From NCBI GenBank assembly GCA_963576475.1, contig OY754967.1, forward strand, positions 26,991,095 through 27,055,094: a stretch of DNA of 64,000 bases, given 5' to 3'. Position 1 is the stretch's first letter, and each line of letters opens with the position of its first letter. This DNA is from Molanna angustata (taxonomy: Eukaryota; Arthropoda; Insecta; Trichoptera; Molannidae). Shown one piece after another: positions 42,115-56,200 of this stretch. The notes beneath the pieces are model-generated. The model was not told the DNA's origin. It was given only the letters and a program-made list of their open reading frames with translations, and made no database searches. The position numbers and the translations under genes are program-made.

Positions 42115-43596
42115 GGGTCTGAAATTGAGTACTGTTATGGTGCATGATTTTAAGTATGCAATCTATAAAGTACTGTAAGCAGAAAGTATGGAAGAGTTAC
42201 AGTATTTTGTAAGTATGGTATATGAAGGATGCATAAAGAACAGACAGGATGAATGCTATAGAATCAAAGGTAATGCTGTTTGAAAAAGTGAAAACAGAAC
42301 AGCTTGTCAAAAAATAGTAGAAAATGAATGACTCTAGCAATTGGACAAATATATCTATCTGGGAAGCATGTTTTAACGGAATGGACGGCCTGATAAGGAT
42401 ATTACTTACTTTCCGTGTCCGGAACACCATCAAATTAGAAACCTCCAGTGCTCGGCCACCCGTATACCGTTTTCCTTCGCTGTCACGGTGTCTTCATGTG
42501 CACATGTAACTCCAATCAAGGGGCATGAGAGAAGGTGCGAGTTGTCCTGCACTGTGCCACACTCACAGGTATCTTCCTCTCTGTAGCCCCATTTTTTGAG
42601 GTTACTGTAGCAGCGGGTGACGCCTGTTCTTAATCTGTTGAGTGCCCTCCATGTTGTATATGGTAACTTGTGTCCCACTGACATCTCCTCGGCTGGAGGT
42701 AAGTGTGTGGGACTGGCACTCTCTGCACGCCACAATGACAGCCTTCGGGCCCCGGGTGGTTCGACCACAGGAGAAGTCGACTCCAGGAAACCTTGACTTC
42801 AGTCTACACTGACGCGTCTGAGATCCATGCATGGGGTGTCTAGGGTCAGAATTAAGCTTGCTCCGTTCGGTTTCCGCTGCAACACGCCGTCTGATTTCAG
42901 GGGAGCAAGAAAGGAGCCTCCACGAAGATTGCACATAGAAACGACTTCAAAAAGCAATCGGGCGCCCCCTGGAAACGGCTGAATGCCGGCTAATCCTTTC
43001 ACCACCGGAACAACAACACCACAGATAAGGATATTGAAAAAAGAGTTATGGCAGGAAACAGAGTGAATGGAGCACTTAGACCAGCTATGAATGATCGCAA
43101 CATATCAAAGGATGCCAAAGTTGCCATTAATAATGCAATCGTTGTGCCAACCTTGGCGTATGCAAGTGAAACCTCGACATGCCAGAAGAGGCACGAAAGC
43201 AAAATATATGCAGTTGAAATGAGATCCCTAAAAAGAATTTGTAATAGAACGATGTGTGACATGGTACGAAACGAGATTGCAAGATGTAATTAATAGAATG
43301 AAAATTAGCACATTGAGATGGTTTGGCCACATGGGAAGAATGAACGAGGAACGCCTGACAAAGAAAATATACAAAGCTGACAGGAACGGAATAAGAGGTC
43401 GGGGGCGCCCAAGAAAAGGATGGTACGACCATGTGAATGATATTCTGAAAGACGGATATGTAAGAAGCGTGAATAGACGAACAATGTATGAGACGAAGCA
43501 TAAATGTTGACGAGGTGATGAATTTGTGTCAAGATATAAAAATGTGGCATTCTGTTCTCCCTGCCTACTCCATGAGGGACATGGCATGACGGTAAG
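42115..43596 (+). mobile_element. RTE-like LINE, degraded, split by a nested insertion
   Basis: The left part (42115-42403) matches the region after YADD (LSTVTVRD, LVSMVYEGCI, GSMFQLNGRPDKD). The right part (43024-43596) resumes with RRVMAGNRVNGALRPAMN and runs through ISTLRWFGHMGRMNEERLTK and GRGRPRKGWYDH to the 3' end near the JMJD6 3' flank. The missing piece is a 620-bp insertion with duplicated GATAAGGATATT. Confidence 0.9.
42404..43023 (-). mobile_element. short LINE insertion nested in the RTE-like LINE
   Basis: Flanked by a 12-bp duplication GATAAGGATATT (42392-42403 and 43024-43035), so it retrotransposed into the older LINE. The minus strand encodes LPYTTWRALNRLRTGVTRCY, NLKKWGY, TCECGTVQDNSHLLSCPL, the C-terminal zinc-knuckle-like tail of a Jockey/I-group reverse transcriptase, then a stop. 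The rest is a GC-rich segment starting CTGTGGTGTTGTTGTTCC (minus strand) with no RT core, suggesting an internally deleted, non-autonomous form. Confidence 0.85.
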
Positions 43597-43890
43597 TATT
43601 TCAAACAACAACCACAATTTTTTTATTGATAAAGTTTGTCGGAGTATTGTAATTGTTAAAAAAATATTAAGGGTGAGGTAAAATAAATGTGTATAAATAA
43701 GACAAATAAAATTGCAAATGTACACAAAATGCTTTATTAGCTCGGTGTACAAAAACATCTTAATGCTTATTTGATATCTATATTATAAATTTTAGTCAAG
43801 TCTATAAGTTTCAATTAAAAATCTAATCATCAGACAATAAACTCATATTATATTATATAAAATAATAAGGCATTGATCAAAGGCAAAGCT
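43597..43890. other. JMJD6 3' flank
   Basis: AT-rich; should contain the JMJD6 3' UTR on the minus strand. No other feature. Confidence 0.5.
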
Positions 43891-44280
43891 TTAAGCCATT
43901 TTCTTCCTGCGCTTCTTTTTATGAGCAGTAATACTTTCTTGTCCGCTATCATCTTCACTAGAACTTCTAGAGGAACTATCGCTGTCACTACTACTGGAAG
44001 AGCTGCTATTGCTCGAACTATCTGATGCAACTCCAGTTGTTTCACTTATGTCAATCTTTGCTGCTATTTGAGCAAGATCCTTTTCTTGAGTTTCTATAAC
44101 TTTAAACCATTTTCTGGATAATTTGGGGCGACCACGAACAGTTTTATGCCATACAACGGGGAAATTAGTTTTACTGCAAAAGTTTTGTGTTACTGCAACA
44201 GTGTCATCCAAATTTAGGACAACATGCCACCAACCTCCGGGAACAAAAACTGTTTCGCCAGGCTTTTGTAAGATTTCCAC
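43891..44280 (-). CDS. JMJD6: JMJD6 exon 3
   Basis: From TTTTCACAG|GTGGAAATC to TAA at 43893-43891. Encodes the distal His ligand, the [10 protein letters not shown] block, the poly-Ser tract and the basic C-terminus. Confidence 0.96.
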   Translation of the reverse strand: MEILQKPGETVFVPGGWWHVVLNLDDTVAVTQNFCSKTNFPVVWHKTVRGRPKLSRKWFKVIETQEKDLAQIAAKIDISETTGVASDSSSNSSSSSSSDSDSSSRSSSEDDSGQESITAHKKKRRKKMA

Positions 44281-47200
44281 CTGTGAAAACAAAATTTTAA
44301 TATAATACATATACATGGGACATATCCCACAATGGCGACAGATGTGCGGCTGTGCATTACATTAGTAAAGGAAGCACGACACATGTGTATCCCCACACAC
44401 CAGTCTCATCTCAATAAAAATGCACTACATTCAGAATGTGTGGTGAACCACATTGCTGAACTGTGTGAGATGTTATTGTTGCTAGTTGTATTTTTGATTA
44501 CCCAAATGATAATAATAGAAAAGAGTGGAAGCACTATTCTAAGCTGGGACTTCACAGCTAATGAAATATAATACTTCACACAAATCATAAAGATACAAAT
44601 ATATTTTAAATATTTAATTATCTTTGCATTGACCTCACTAGGGTCTGCATGTATTGAGGTTGACAATTTGAAATAAATAGTAAAGACAATTAATGACAAA
44701 TTTGATACAATAAGGTAAAAATCATAAATAAATCAAACACAAATTATATTATATACTACAAAACTTATACAATAATTATATATATGTTCACTATATACCC
44801 AATCATAAATAAATCAAACACAAATTATATATACTACAAAACTTATACAATAATTATATATATGTTCACCATATTGGACCCAAGCAATTACAGACCAATA
44901 AGTTTGACAAGTATATTATGTAAATGCATGGAGAAGTTAATAGTGCGTAAATTAAGAGCCTTCTTATTAGAAAATAACATTATTAATGATGAACAACACG
45001 GCTTTGTACCTGGAAGATCAACCATATCTAATCTCCTCTTGTGCCTAAATGACTGGACTAAAGATCATAATGATCACCAACCAATAGACATTATTTACCT
45101 GGATTTCGAAAAAGCATTTGACAGAGTGCCAATCAAAAGATTGTTAGCTAAATTATACCACATAGGAATTTGAGGAAAACTACACAACTGGATCAAGGAT
45201 TTCCTTACAGGTCGAACTTATCAGGTTCGAATTGGTGGTGAACTATCACACGAAGAAGCAGTGATAAGCGGCGTACCACAGGGCTCGGTCCTTGGTCCGG
45301 TTCTTTTCATACTGTACATTGTAGACCTACCAGCAGTGATTAAGTCAAGATCCAAAATCTTTGCAGACGATACAAAGTTCTTTGCCAATCCATGTACAAG
45401 TCATGAGCAAGTGCAGGATGATCTGAATAGAATAAAAGAGTGGACAAAAAAATGGCTCATCAATCTGAATCCCAATAAGTGCACTGTTCTACATATTGGA
45501 AAAAATAACCCCAAGTTTGAATACTTTCTTGAAAATACTCAACTAAAAGATGTTGAATCACAAACTGACCTAGGTATCATTGTATCCGCAGATTTAAAAT
45601 GGGAGGATCATATTATTAAGATTGTGAAGAAAGAATCAGAAAAGCTTTCCAGAACATCACACCAGACTTAATGTTAAAAATATATAAAGCATTTGTTAGA
45701 CCATTGTTGGAATATGGTTTCCAGATATGGAGTCCCTATTTTTCCAAGGACATTGACTTACTTGAGAGAGTCCAAAGACGTTTTACAAAAATTCCTAGGA
45801 CACTTCGCAACTTAACATATGAGGAAAGACTTGACTTCTTAAAACTGTCAAAACTAGAAAACCGAAGAGAACGTGGAGATCTTATTGAAACATTCAAAAT
45901 ATTATCAGGCCATTATGACTGTGAAAACATGAAAAATCTCTTTCAATATAGTCATAACACTAATTTGCGTGGCCATAGCTTAAAACTAGTGAAAAGTAGG
46001 TTCTCGACAAATCCTCGAAGGCATTTTCTTTCAAATAGAGTGGTGAATACTTGGAATAAACTGCCCCAACATGTTTTGGATGCTGAAAATGTGAATATTT
46101 TCAAGAATAGACTGGACTTTTTTTTGGACAAAGCAAAATAGTTACAACCAAATAAGAAAATTCGACAGTGAATATAGGCACATCAGCCTTGGCTGCCTGC
46201 CTATAAATAAATAATAATAATAATATACAAATAGGCTCACCATATTATACAAATGTACAATTAGAACCTACATGGTATCCACCAATACATAGGTACAATA
46301 AAAATTAAAAACAAGGGTACAACATTAAATGAAATAATAGACATTGTTTTCACTGAAAATAGGTAACCTAAAGTAATAAAACAAAGATTTTATTAGTGTG
46401 TGTGTGTATGTGTGTGTTTGTCTCACGCATTTTGAAAAACCAAGAGCATATAAAAATCTAATTTATGTGCGAACATGTACCAGTATACCTGATGCAGTGT
46501 CACGCTAAAAATAATGCGATAAAAATGCTGAATTTTAAAAATATTTCAATAATTATTTTTTTCATACAAAGTTTTCCAAGTCGTATCTGTCAAAAAAGTG
46601 TACATTTTGCACGCAAATATCTGTTAGTTTAAAAGTTAGAAGTACGTATTTACACGAAAAAAATATATTTTCAAGTATAACTTAGCTTTTAAGTGAAAAA
46701 CATGGTGAATATTTTGTCTAATTATAATGTTTAACTTATTTTAAAAGTAAGCGTTTTGTACAAATGTACATATAACCCCGCCATTTTAATATGTTTTCAA
46801 ACGATATTTCATTTTCCTACCGAATGAATATGTTCTTTAAAATAATATACCTTTGAAATAAATGTGATTATGAAAAAATAAAATGAAACACAAGACTTTA
46901 TAGCAAGTTTTAAGACATATATTGTAAAAGTCTGTTAATTATTAGTAAAGATATAGGCATAATAAAATTGCATAATTTGTATATAATATTTGATATTTCG
47001 GACAATATTGTTGATTTTCGTTTTTGTGGCTTCGAACAAACCAATGTAGGTACCTACACATTCAAAAAATGTATCCGAACCATTCGATATTACTTACGTG
47101 TTCGAATCGTTACCATGGCTACAGAAAGAATGTGATATTCAAATTTCTTTTTTTATGAATCGAATTTATTTAGAAGATTGTTGTAGGTAGGTACCTACCT

Positions 47201-50200
47201 AATACTATTTACTTACAAATCAACAATAATATACCTATACTGATTTCCTATAGGAAAATTATTTTATTTATTTATTTATCAACCGTTTGTCCGATTATAA
47301 TGAAACTTTGGTGAATTGTCGAGCGTATGCCCGGGATGGTTTCTGGATTTAAACTTTTTTCTTATTCTTCTTCTTCTTCGTGTATTTGGTCGTTTTACCT
47401 ATGAAGGGGGAGTATCCTGGGAAAAGAAGGTCCGACTGTCCCTCCATCTCTTCACAGGTCTTCCAGGACGGGTTCTGCATATAAACTTTTTTCTTCTTTT
47501 TCTTCAACGTGTATTTGGTCATCTTACCTATGAAGATGAACTATCCTGGGAGATGAAGGTCCAATTTTCCTTCCATCTCTTCGCAGGTTTCTTGATTTAA
47601 ACTTTTTTCTTCTTCTTCTTCATCGTCTATTTGGTCATTTTACCTATGAAGTTGGAGAATCCTGGGAGAAGAAGGTCCAACTGTCCTTCCATCTCTTCGC
47701 AGGTCTTCCAAGACGGTTTCTGGATATAAACTTTTTTCTTCTTCTTCTTCATCGTGCATTTGGTCATTTAACCTATGAATGTGGAATATCCTGGAATTTT
47801 CCTTCCATATCTTCGCAGGTATCTGGGTTTAAACTTTTTTCTTCTTCTTCTTCGTGTATTTAGTCATTTTACCTATTAAGGTAGAGCATCCTGGGAAAAG
47901 AAGGTTCTTTCATCTCTTCGCGGTTCTTCCAGGATGGTTTCTGGATTTAAACTTTTCTTAACCAACTAATGGGACGGGATGTAATGAAGGGAAGGGAGGC
48001 ACTAAAGGGCCTGAAGGGACGGAAGGTACTGAAGGGCCTGATGGGAAGGGACGTAATGAGGGATTGAAGGGACGGGAGGTACTGAAGGGCCTGAAGGGAC
48101 GGGAGGTACTGAAGGGTCTGAAGCGGCAGGTTCTGGAGTCTAATTCTTTTTCTTCTTAATTTTATGTAGACCTTTAGGGCAGTTTTTATACAAACTATTT
48201 CCTATAGTCTAATTCATCTTCTTCTTCTTTTATGTATACATTTGGGTCATTTTTTTATAAAAATTATTTCCTTTAGTCTAATTATTCTTCTTCTTCATTT
48301 AAGTACGTAGACTTTTGGGAGAGTTTTAATACAAACTATTTCCAATAGTCTTATTCATTTTCTTCTTCTTTTGTGTAGACCAAGGGTGAGTTTTTATACA
48401 AAATTTTCCTATAGTTTAATTATTATTCTTTTATATAGACCATTGAATTATTTTTTATATTAACTATTTCCTATAGTCTAATTCATCTTCTTTTATGTAG
48501 ACCTTTTGGTCAGTTTTTATACAAACTATTTCCAATAGTCTAATTATTCTTTTTCTTCTTTTTTGTAGACCTTTGGGTGAGCTTTTATACATACTATTTC
48601 CTATTGTCTAATTCATCTTTTATTGTGTAGACCTTATATTTCCTTTAGTCTTTTTCTTCGTTTTCTTATTTTATGTAGAACTTTGGTGAATTTTATACAA
48701 ACTATTTCCTATAGATTAATCTTCTTCTTCTTTTATGAAGACCTTTTGGTCAGTTTTTATACAATCTATTTCCAATAGTCTAATTCTTCTATTATATGTA
48801 TTTTTACTTATTTTATGTAGACCATTGGGATAGTTTTTTATACAAACTATTTCTTATAGTCTTATACTTATTTTTCTTTTTTTTATTTAGACTTTTGGGT
48901 TAGTTTTAAATCTAATAGTCTATTGTGCAGAAATATTATTAACGATATGCACACTTGATGAAAATACATATGTAAAAATGAATGGGATGTGGGATGTGAC
49001 AATGTAACCTGCACTAGAATCTTTTCAATACTTTTGTTTAATCAAATTTAAACCATTTATATCATCCTATTTTGAATAATTTTCAACACCTAATATTTAA
49101 AGAATGGGGGTTGTGGCCATTACTGAACTCTTCACAACGTTTATATTCAAATTAAAAACTATTTACCATAGTTTAAATCTTCTTCTTCTTCGTTAATGTA
49201 GACTTTTGTGTCAATTTTAAGTCTATCAGTCTAATTGTGCAAAAATATAATGCACACTTGATGAAAAAATATAAAAACGAATGGGATGTGACCAATACTA
49301 GATCTTTTCAGTACCTACGTTTGTTTAATCAAATTTTAACCACATCCCAACATCCAAAATTACTAAATTTTCAATAGGTACATATTACAATTTGTTTTCG
49401 ATGATAATATTTAAAAATGGGGGTTGTGGCCAAACCAATCTCTTTACAACGTTGATAAACAGTCATATTTAAAACCATTACGCATAGTCCATGCGAGCAG
49501 AAATTGTATATTATACTTCATTCACACTTTATAGCAATATATAAAAAAGAATGGCCATCACTTGAACATTTTACAATGCTTAAACTCAATCAAATTTCAA
49601 ACCAATTTTCATAGTCCGATATTGCAAAATAATTGGGTGACAATATTATAAAAACGATTGCTTTTTCTTTCACAATTTTACATTCTTGGCCAACGGCGGG
49701 ACATAAAAGCTAGTATTATATAATAAGTTACATTCCAATGTAACCCTCTTATTTTGAATCTCTGTAAATCTCTACTGTATCAAACCGCCTCCAGTTTTTG
49801 AATTTTGTTTATGTAATTAATTTGATAAGTCATAATTTATTGTTAAATGTTGCACAAGTGATTAAATTGATCATGTATGTAAACCAATCAATGACAGATC
49901 TTTCAAGCCCTGTAGGTGCCTGATTTCCCAGTTCTCCTATAAATATTTATTTTATTTATTTTTATTTATCTATTTATTAATACAGTAAAAATACAAGTAC
50001 AAAAAAGAAAGAAAAGAAACTAAAAAGTCAACAAAACATAATACATAATAAATTCCTCCTCTCTCTTTTTATTCATCATAACCTCACCTAAACGGCTACG
50101 CCTGTCTTAAGGTGAGGCTATTCAGTAAAATACAATAATATACATTATACACATATACATGCATATATGCACATATACACATACACACATGCACATACAT

Positions 50201-53200
50201 ATGCACACATCAAAACAACAACATCATCAATAAACAAAAAAAAACAATAATAACAATATGAGAAAAAAAATTATAATAATACACTTCCATAAAAATGACA
50301 CGTAAAATCAGTGTATTTAAAATATATTGTTTGACAAGAAAATAAAAAACAAAATACAACACATAGAAAAATAATATATATATACCAATGACACAATATA
50401 TCATAGACCAATGACACACCCACCAGTGACACATATATATACACACTTATTTACATGTAGGTACGTACACACACGCAGCCATGGATACATACATACACAT
50501 GTCCACATGTACCTATGCATGCACATGCGAATATGGTCAAGGGAAGAAGGAATAAAAATATTTTCTCTGTTGTTCATGTATTAAATTATGTATGGCCTTT
50601 CTGAATAGATATCGTTTATCCATACATTTTATATTTTCATTTTAAGTATTGTAAATTTTTGGTGCGATAAAGATATAATGGCTAAATATATATTCCAACT
50701 TTGTCTCTATTGAGATATAAAGTTTATGTAATTAATTTGATAAGTCATAATTTATTGTTAAATGTTGCACAAGTGATTAAATTGATCATGTATGTAAACC
50801 AATCGATGACAGATCTTTCAAGCCCTGTAGGTGCCTGATTTCCCAGTTCTCCTATAAATATATATTCCAACTTTGTCTCTATTGAGATATAAAGTTTATG
50901 TAATTAATTTGATGTCATAATTGTTTAATGTTGTACAAGTGATTAAATTGATCATGTATGTAAACCAATCGATGACAGATCTTTCAAGCCCTGTAGGTGC
51001 CTGATTTCCCAGTTCTCCTATAAATATATATTCCAACTTTGTCTCTATTGAGATATAAAGTTTGTCAAATTCATTTTAAGGATGACAGGTGATGAACCTG
51101 TGTTAATAAAATGTCTGTCATCTGAAAGTACCCTAAATGTGTAAAAAATGTATTTTGCTTAAAATTACATCATAACTTACAAAAGTCTACTTACAGGTTT
51201 GAATTCCTGGGGCCATGAAGGTAATTGGGTCTTGGGATATATAATACTAAACCATGTAATAGCCTCATCTCTTTGTTTTCCTCCCATTGCTCCAGTTACT
51301 TTGATAAGTTCTCGTGGAGTATTAGTTGGAAAGAGACACCATCGTTTATGACCAAAAACTAATGCATTCCATGCACTTGTTCCTAAAGGATCTATGTGAA
51401 TGCCAGTTCCAGATCTTTCTGGTCCCATTACAAACCAGCGATATGGTGGTCGACGTTCTTCTCCACAATATTTAAAAAGATCATCACGAAAATACAAAGG
51501 AACTTCATAGTCAGCTAAAAGTTTTTTTCTTCTTGGATGCTCTCCAAAACTACTGTCGAAGATGTAAAGTGGGCTATCGTCATTAGATGCTCTCATATAT
51601 TCCACATAATATTTCATTTTCATTTTAACGCTGTAACCTTCATTATCTTCTCCACATTTGAATTTCTGGTTCCTATATTTTTTAGCTAGTCTATCTAATG
51701 TCCATTTACTATTGGCTTTCCAATCTGTTTGGATACCAGTTATGACAACTGGTTTATAAATCTTTTCATATTTATCAATAAATTCTTGGGGGCTTACATT
51801 ATTTACATCAATTCGTTCTACATTATCTGTAAAACACTTGAATGGTTCGAACTTTTTCACATATCCTAAAATAGTCCACGAAGCTTTGTCATGTAATTCT
51901 GAAATTGAATAAAAATTTATATAGGTAAAAGCAAATTGTTGGACAAAAATTCATATAGCTATAGGCAAATAACTTCATAAATTCATATAGCTATGGGATA
52001 TCAAGTGGGCTGTGCAGGGTGCAAATTTAGGTTATTTGCTTGGTTGGTGTATTGCGCAAAATGTCCCCTTCTCACTTGCCGGGAACTATACAAAAAAATA
52101 TTTATATTATAACAATAAATACTTATTAATAGAGACCTTAATTATTCACATTTGTGATAAACCCAATTGTATTCATGGATTTTGCACTTTTTTTTACAAA
52201 TAACAAATTTTCATGTTTTAGAAAAATAACACTGAAATTTGATTAATTAGGACATTTTTATAAAAAAAAAGCAATTAATAAGGCAGAATTAAAAAATATA
52301 CATTGTAACTCATATTTAGTCATTAGAATTTGTTGACAAAATATATCATATGGATCCTATAATACTGTTTTGGTAGACAGAAGAACAAACCATAAAAAAA
52401 CAACTTGGCTACGATAGTAATTCATAGTTTTGAAAACAATTAAAATTTAATTGTTGTTTACATATAACATATACATTTTACATATTTGTTTGGAATAGAA
52501 AATGCTGTGTAAGGGTTAACATCCACATTAGCGCAGAGGATGCAGCGCATTAGACGGACTTTAGTATTCTATATAGAAATTCATGCGAGCACATTGAATC
52601 CTCGGCAATAATGACGTTGTTAGGAAACGAAAATCCAATCTGTACACTGTGTGCCTGTGGATGATATGCTTTGACAGTGTTTTTAAAGTGTACCCAATAA
52701 GTTCTATTTATTTGCAACGTTTCAAACAATTTTAATTTCTTGATTATGGAAATTATTAAAGCATATTATAGTGTATAAATTAATTACAAACATTAATCAA
52801 TCTATTGATTATAAACTTGTAAGGGTGATACTTAATCATAATTTTCTTTTAGATTGGTTGAATTTTAGGACACCAGGGTCTATTTGCGCAGAATTTACTG
52901 CCTCTTGTGACGTGGACTCCCAGCTGTCTATTCACCTTTTGGGGGGGTCAAAGTGTGGTAGTCTTTGGAAGTCCATTCTTTTCACATAGTCTCTCCAATT
53001 TATTTTTCTTTGTCTCCCCCATCTGAGATCTTGATTACAATACATCTTTCTGATACAAAAGAGAAAGGCAATCGTGGTTTCACTGGATTCATGAATCCAG
53101 GCCCACAAGCACAGGCGACCAGAGTACCAGTCAGAACAGGTGAGCCACATGGGCTTGCGACCATGTATGCGGGATTAAGGGGCCCCTTTATGACTCAAGT

Positions 53201-56200
53201 CACGCTCTCCACTCACCCACCAATCTCCGACTGATACTCCACTCCCCTGCACAACCAAATCCAATAGGATGCGGATGTTTTGCGGATACTGTTCCATATT
53301 TTGTCACGTAGAGTCCTGCCTGTTATCCTGCCTGAGTCCAGTCTGAGGGTTATCATCTCTTTCTTCTAGTCATAATGAGTTCTTAAATTAGTGAATGTTA
53401 AGTAATGTTGTCACTATCCAACAGGCCAGTTGTATTTGATTTGATTTTACTCTATATAATTAATTCTCTATTATATTGATATTTTGTGTTTTATAATGTT
53501 TCATGTGCCCATATAATGTACTCAGTAACTGACGCTATTTTACTGTGACAATATTTGAAAAAATGTTCACATAAATTCCCTTATACTTAGACTACATAGA
53601 CTATGTAATAGGTATGCACACAGTGGACAAATTTAACTCTGGTCTATCACAGTACACCCTGCTACAGCCGTGATGCATACATAATGTTTCTTTCCATATT
53701 TATTATTCTTTCTATTTAGCAATTTATTGAAGATAATTTTCTTTTTTTTACAGTTTTTTATCAACTTGTATTTCTAATTTTTTTTTTTAAATTGTTTTAT
53801 GAATGATAAGAAGTATCACCCTTTGCAATGAAAATACTAAGTCACACATGAGACATAAACTTCTGGAGGTGCTTTGCAAGGAAGCAACAATGGTGCATCA
53901 AGTTGGACACGACCTTCAGTAATGAAGAAAGGAGAAGTTACATGCAACTGACTGGCATTTTAAACAAAGATACACCTAAAAAACACAGATTTTCATATAA
54001 TATACTAGATGGAGTACTTGCATTGAGTGAGTCATGGTATATTGCGCGTTTGACGTCTTGGTTTTTTTTATTTTTTTTATTATAACCCATCTAGAGACCC
54101 TCTCACGTCGACTCAATAGTAGTCCATTGTGATACTTTGCCTGCTAGATGTCATTCCATAGTCCTATCTCCTGGAAGAACTGTAAAATCCTTTGTGGATC
54201 GGTGTCTCTGATTTGCTTTTGATCAGCAATATGCAAACCTATTTTCTTTACTCTTGTTTGCATTAGTGGGCCACATTCTATAAGTAGATGCATCGGTGTT
54301 TCATGTTCATCCATGCAGAACCTGCATAGGTACATTTCCGATAGATTCATCGTGCATAGATGTTTATTGAGTCTACAGTGACCAGTTAAGATTCTAGTAA
54401 GAATCCTAAGGTTATTCCTGCTCATTGTTAGGATCCGCTTAGAGTGTGTTGAAGAGAATCCTGAAATGAGTGCTTTTGAATGTCTTTGTCCTGGGGTAGA
54501 TAACCAGAGTTCAGTGGCATTGTTAAGCATTCTTTGGTAAAGTGTTGATTTGACAATACTATTAACTAGGAGACAGTGAGGCTCCGGCCCATAGGTAGCT
54601 ATGTCCGCTCCCCTATTTGCCAGAGCATCAGCCTCCTCGTTACCTTTATAATTGGAGTGTCCAGGTACCCATCTTAATATGATTTTGTTACCATAGTTTA
54701 CTGATAGAGTCTTCAGCGCTTCAATGCAGTCTAGTACTGTTGATGAAGTTACTGTGTAGGAATCAAGAGCTTTAAGAGCAGCTTGACTTTCTTTCTTTCT
54801 TTCCCCTTAGCGCTTTTATCCCGTCTATCGGGGTACACTTTGACCCAGAGTAAATGTATATTCTGTGGTTCTTATAATTCCTTCTTAGGATTTCATAGGC
54901 ACAGAGTGTTATGGCACATATTTCTGCCTGGAAGATCGTTGCATACTGTCCCAAGTGCTTGTGGATCTTCACCCTAGGCACTTGCCCATATATGCCCGAT
55001 CCTATACCATTCTTTTTCTTGGATCCGTCAGTGTACCATATAAGTGCACCATTGGATTCCTGATACCAAACATCTGCTATTGTAGTTTTAGTTTGTATTT
55101 CTACTTTGTATGGTTTTTCAAAGTTGTAAACAGTTAATATTTTATCTGTTGGGAATGCAAGTAATTTGTCTTGAGATTCTATTTTGTTTAGATTTGCTTG
55201 GATTTCTAAATTTGTGTTTAGTTTATTTCCACTTGTTAGTCTTATAATACCTTTCTTTGCCATTTTTTCAAGGTATAAATGGAGAGGTGGTAGACTAATC
55301 ATGGCCTCTAGAGAAGCGGTGGGAGTTGTGTGTAAGGCTCCCGTAATGAGCAAGCAGGCTAATCTTTGTAAACGTTTAAGTTTATCTACACAGCCTCTTT
55401 GTTGTAGTTTGTCATTCCAAACTGTTACAGCATAAGATACTATGGGTCTTATTATTGTAGTGTATGACCACAGAGCTTGTTGGGGTTTTAGTCCCCAATT
55501 ATTCCCTATGAGTCTATGGCATGTCCATAATGCTTTGATTGCTTTTTGAGCAACTTTTTCTACATGTTGTGTCCATGTTAATTTACTATCCAATGTTATA
55601 CCTAGATATTTTACTTCATTGGAAAAGTCCAGTTTTTTTCCAAAGAATATTGGAGGTGAGAGTTTATCCAACTTTCTTTTCCTAGTGAAAGGTACAACAG
55701 TTGTTTTATTTGCATTAACTGTTAGTCCATTATCTTTGCACCATTTTTCAACTATTTTTAGTGCATTTTGTAGCAGATCAGAGATTGTTTCACATTCTTT
55801 CCCTCTGATTGTAATGACTATATCATCTGCATAGCTTTGTGTATTATATCCACATTCGTTCAGTGTGCATACTAGGCCATCCACAGCCAGCGTCCACAGG
55901 AGTGGTGATAAGACTCCACCCTGCGGACACCCCCTGTTTGTTTTAGCCTTAGTAGTCTCATCCACCAGATTAGTTATGATGTATCTATTGGATAACATGT
56001 TGTCAATCCATTTTATTATAGTGTTGTCTACATGTTTCTGTCTTAGTCCACTAATTAGTACGCTTATTGGTACTGCATCAAATGCTCCTTCTATGTCAAG
56101 GAACGCACACAGAGTAATTTCTCCGCTATCTAGGGATTTTCTTATATTTCCTACGATTTCAATGAGAGCTGTTTCAGTAGATTTGCCCTCTTGGTAAGCA

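Larger units (their letters stand above)
47250..49712. mobile_element. Helitron-like segment filled with nested tandem repeats
   Basis: The left side carries TTTGTCCGATTATAATGAAA and GAGCGTATGCCCGGGAT, a type of sequence found near the ends of insect Helitron-like repeats. The right side ends GCCAACGGCGGGAC..AAAAGCTAGT, resembling a Helitron CTAG-type 3' end. Between them lie four different tandem blocks. No Rep/helicase coding was seen. The class is inference; the repeats are plain in the sequence. Confidence 0.45.

Noticed and set aside
55184..56197. Plus-strand ORFs across the LINE in JMJD6 intron 1
   Set aside because: They are antisense shadows of the 815-codon reverse-transcriptase frame.
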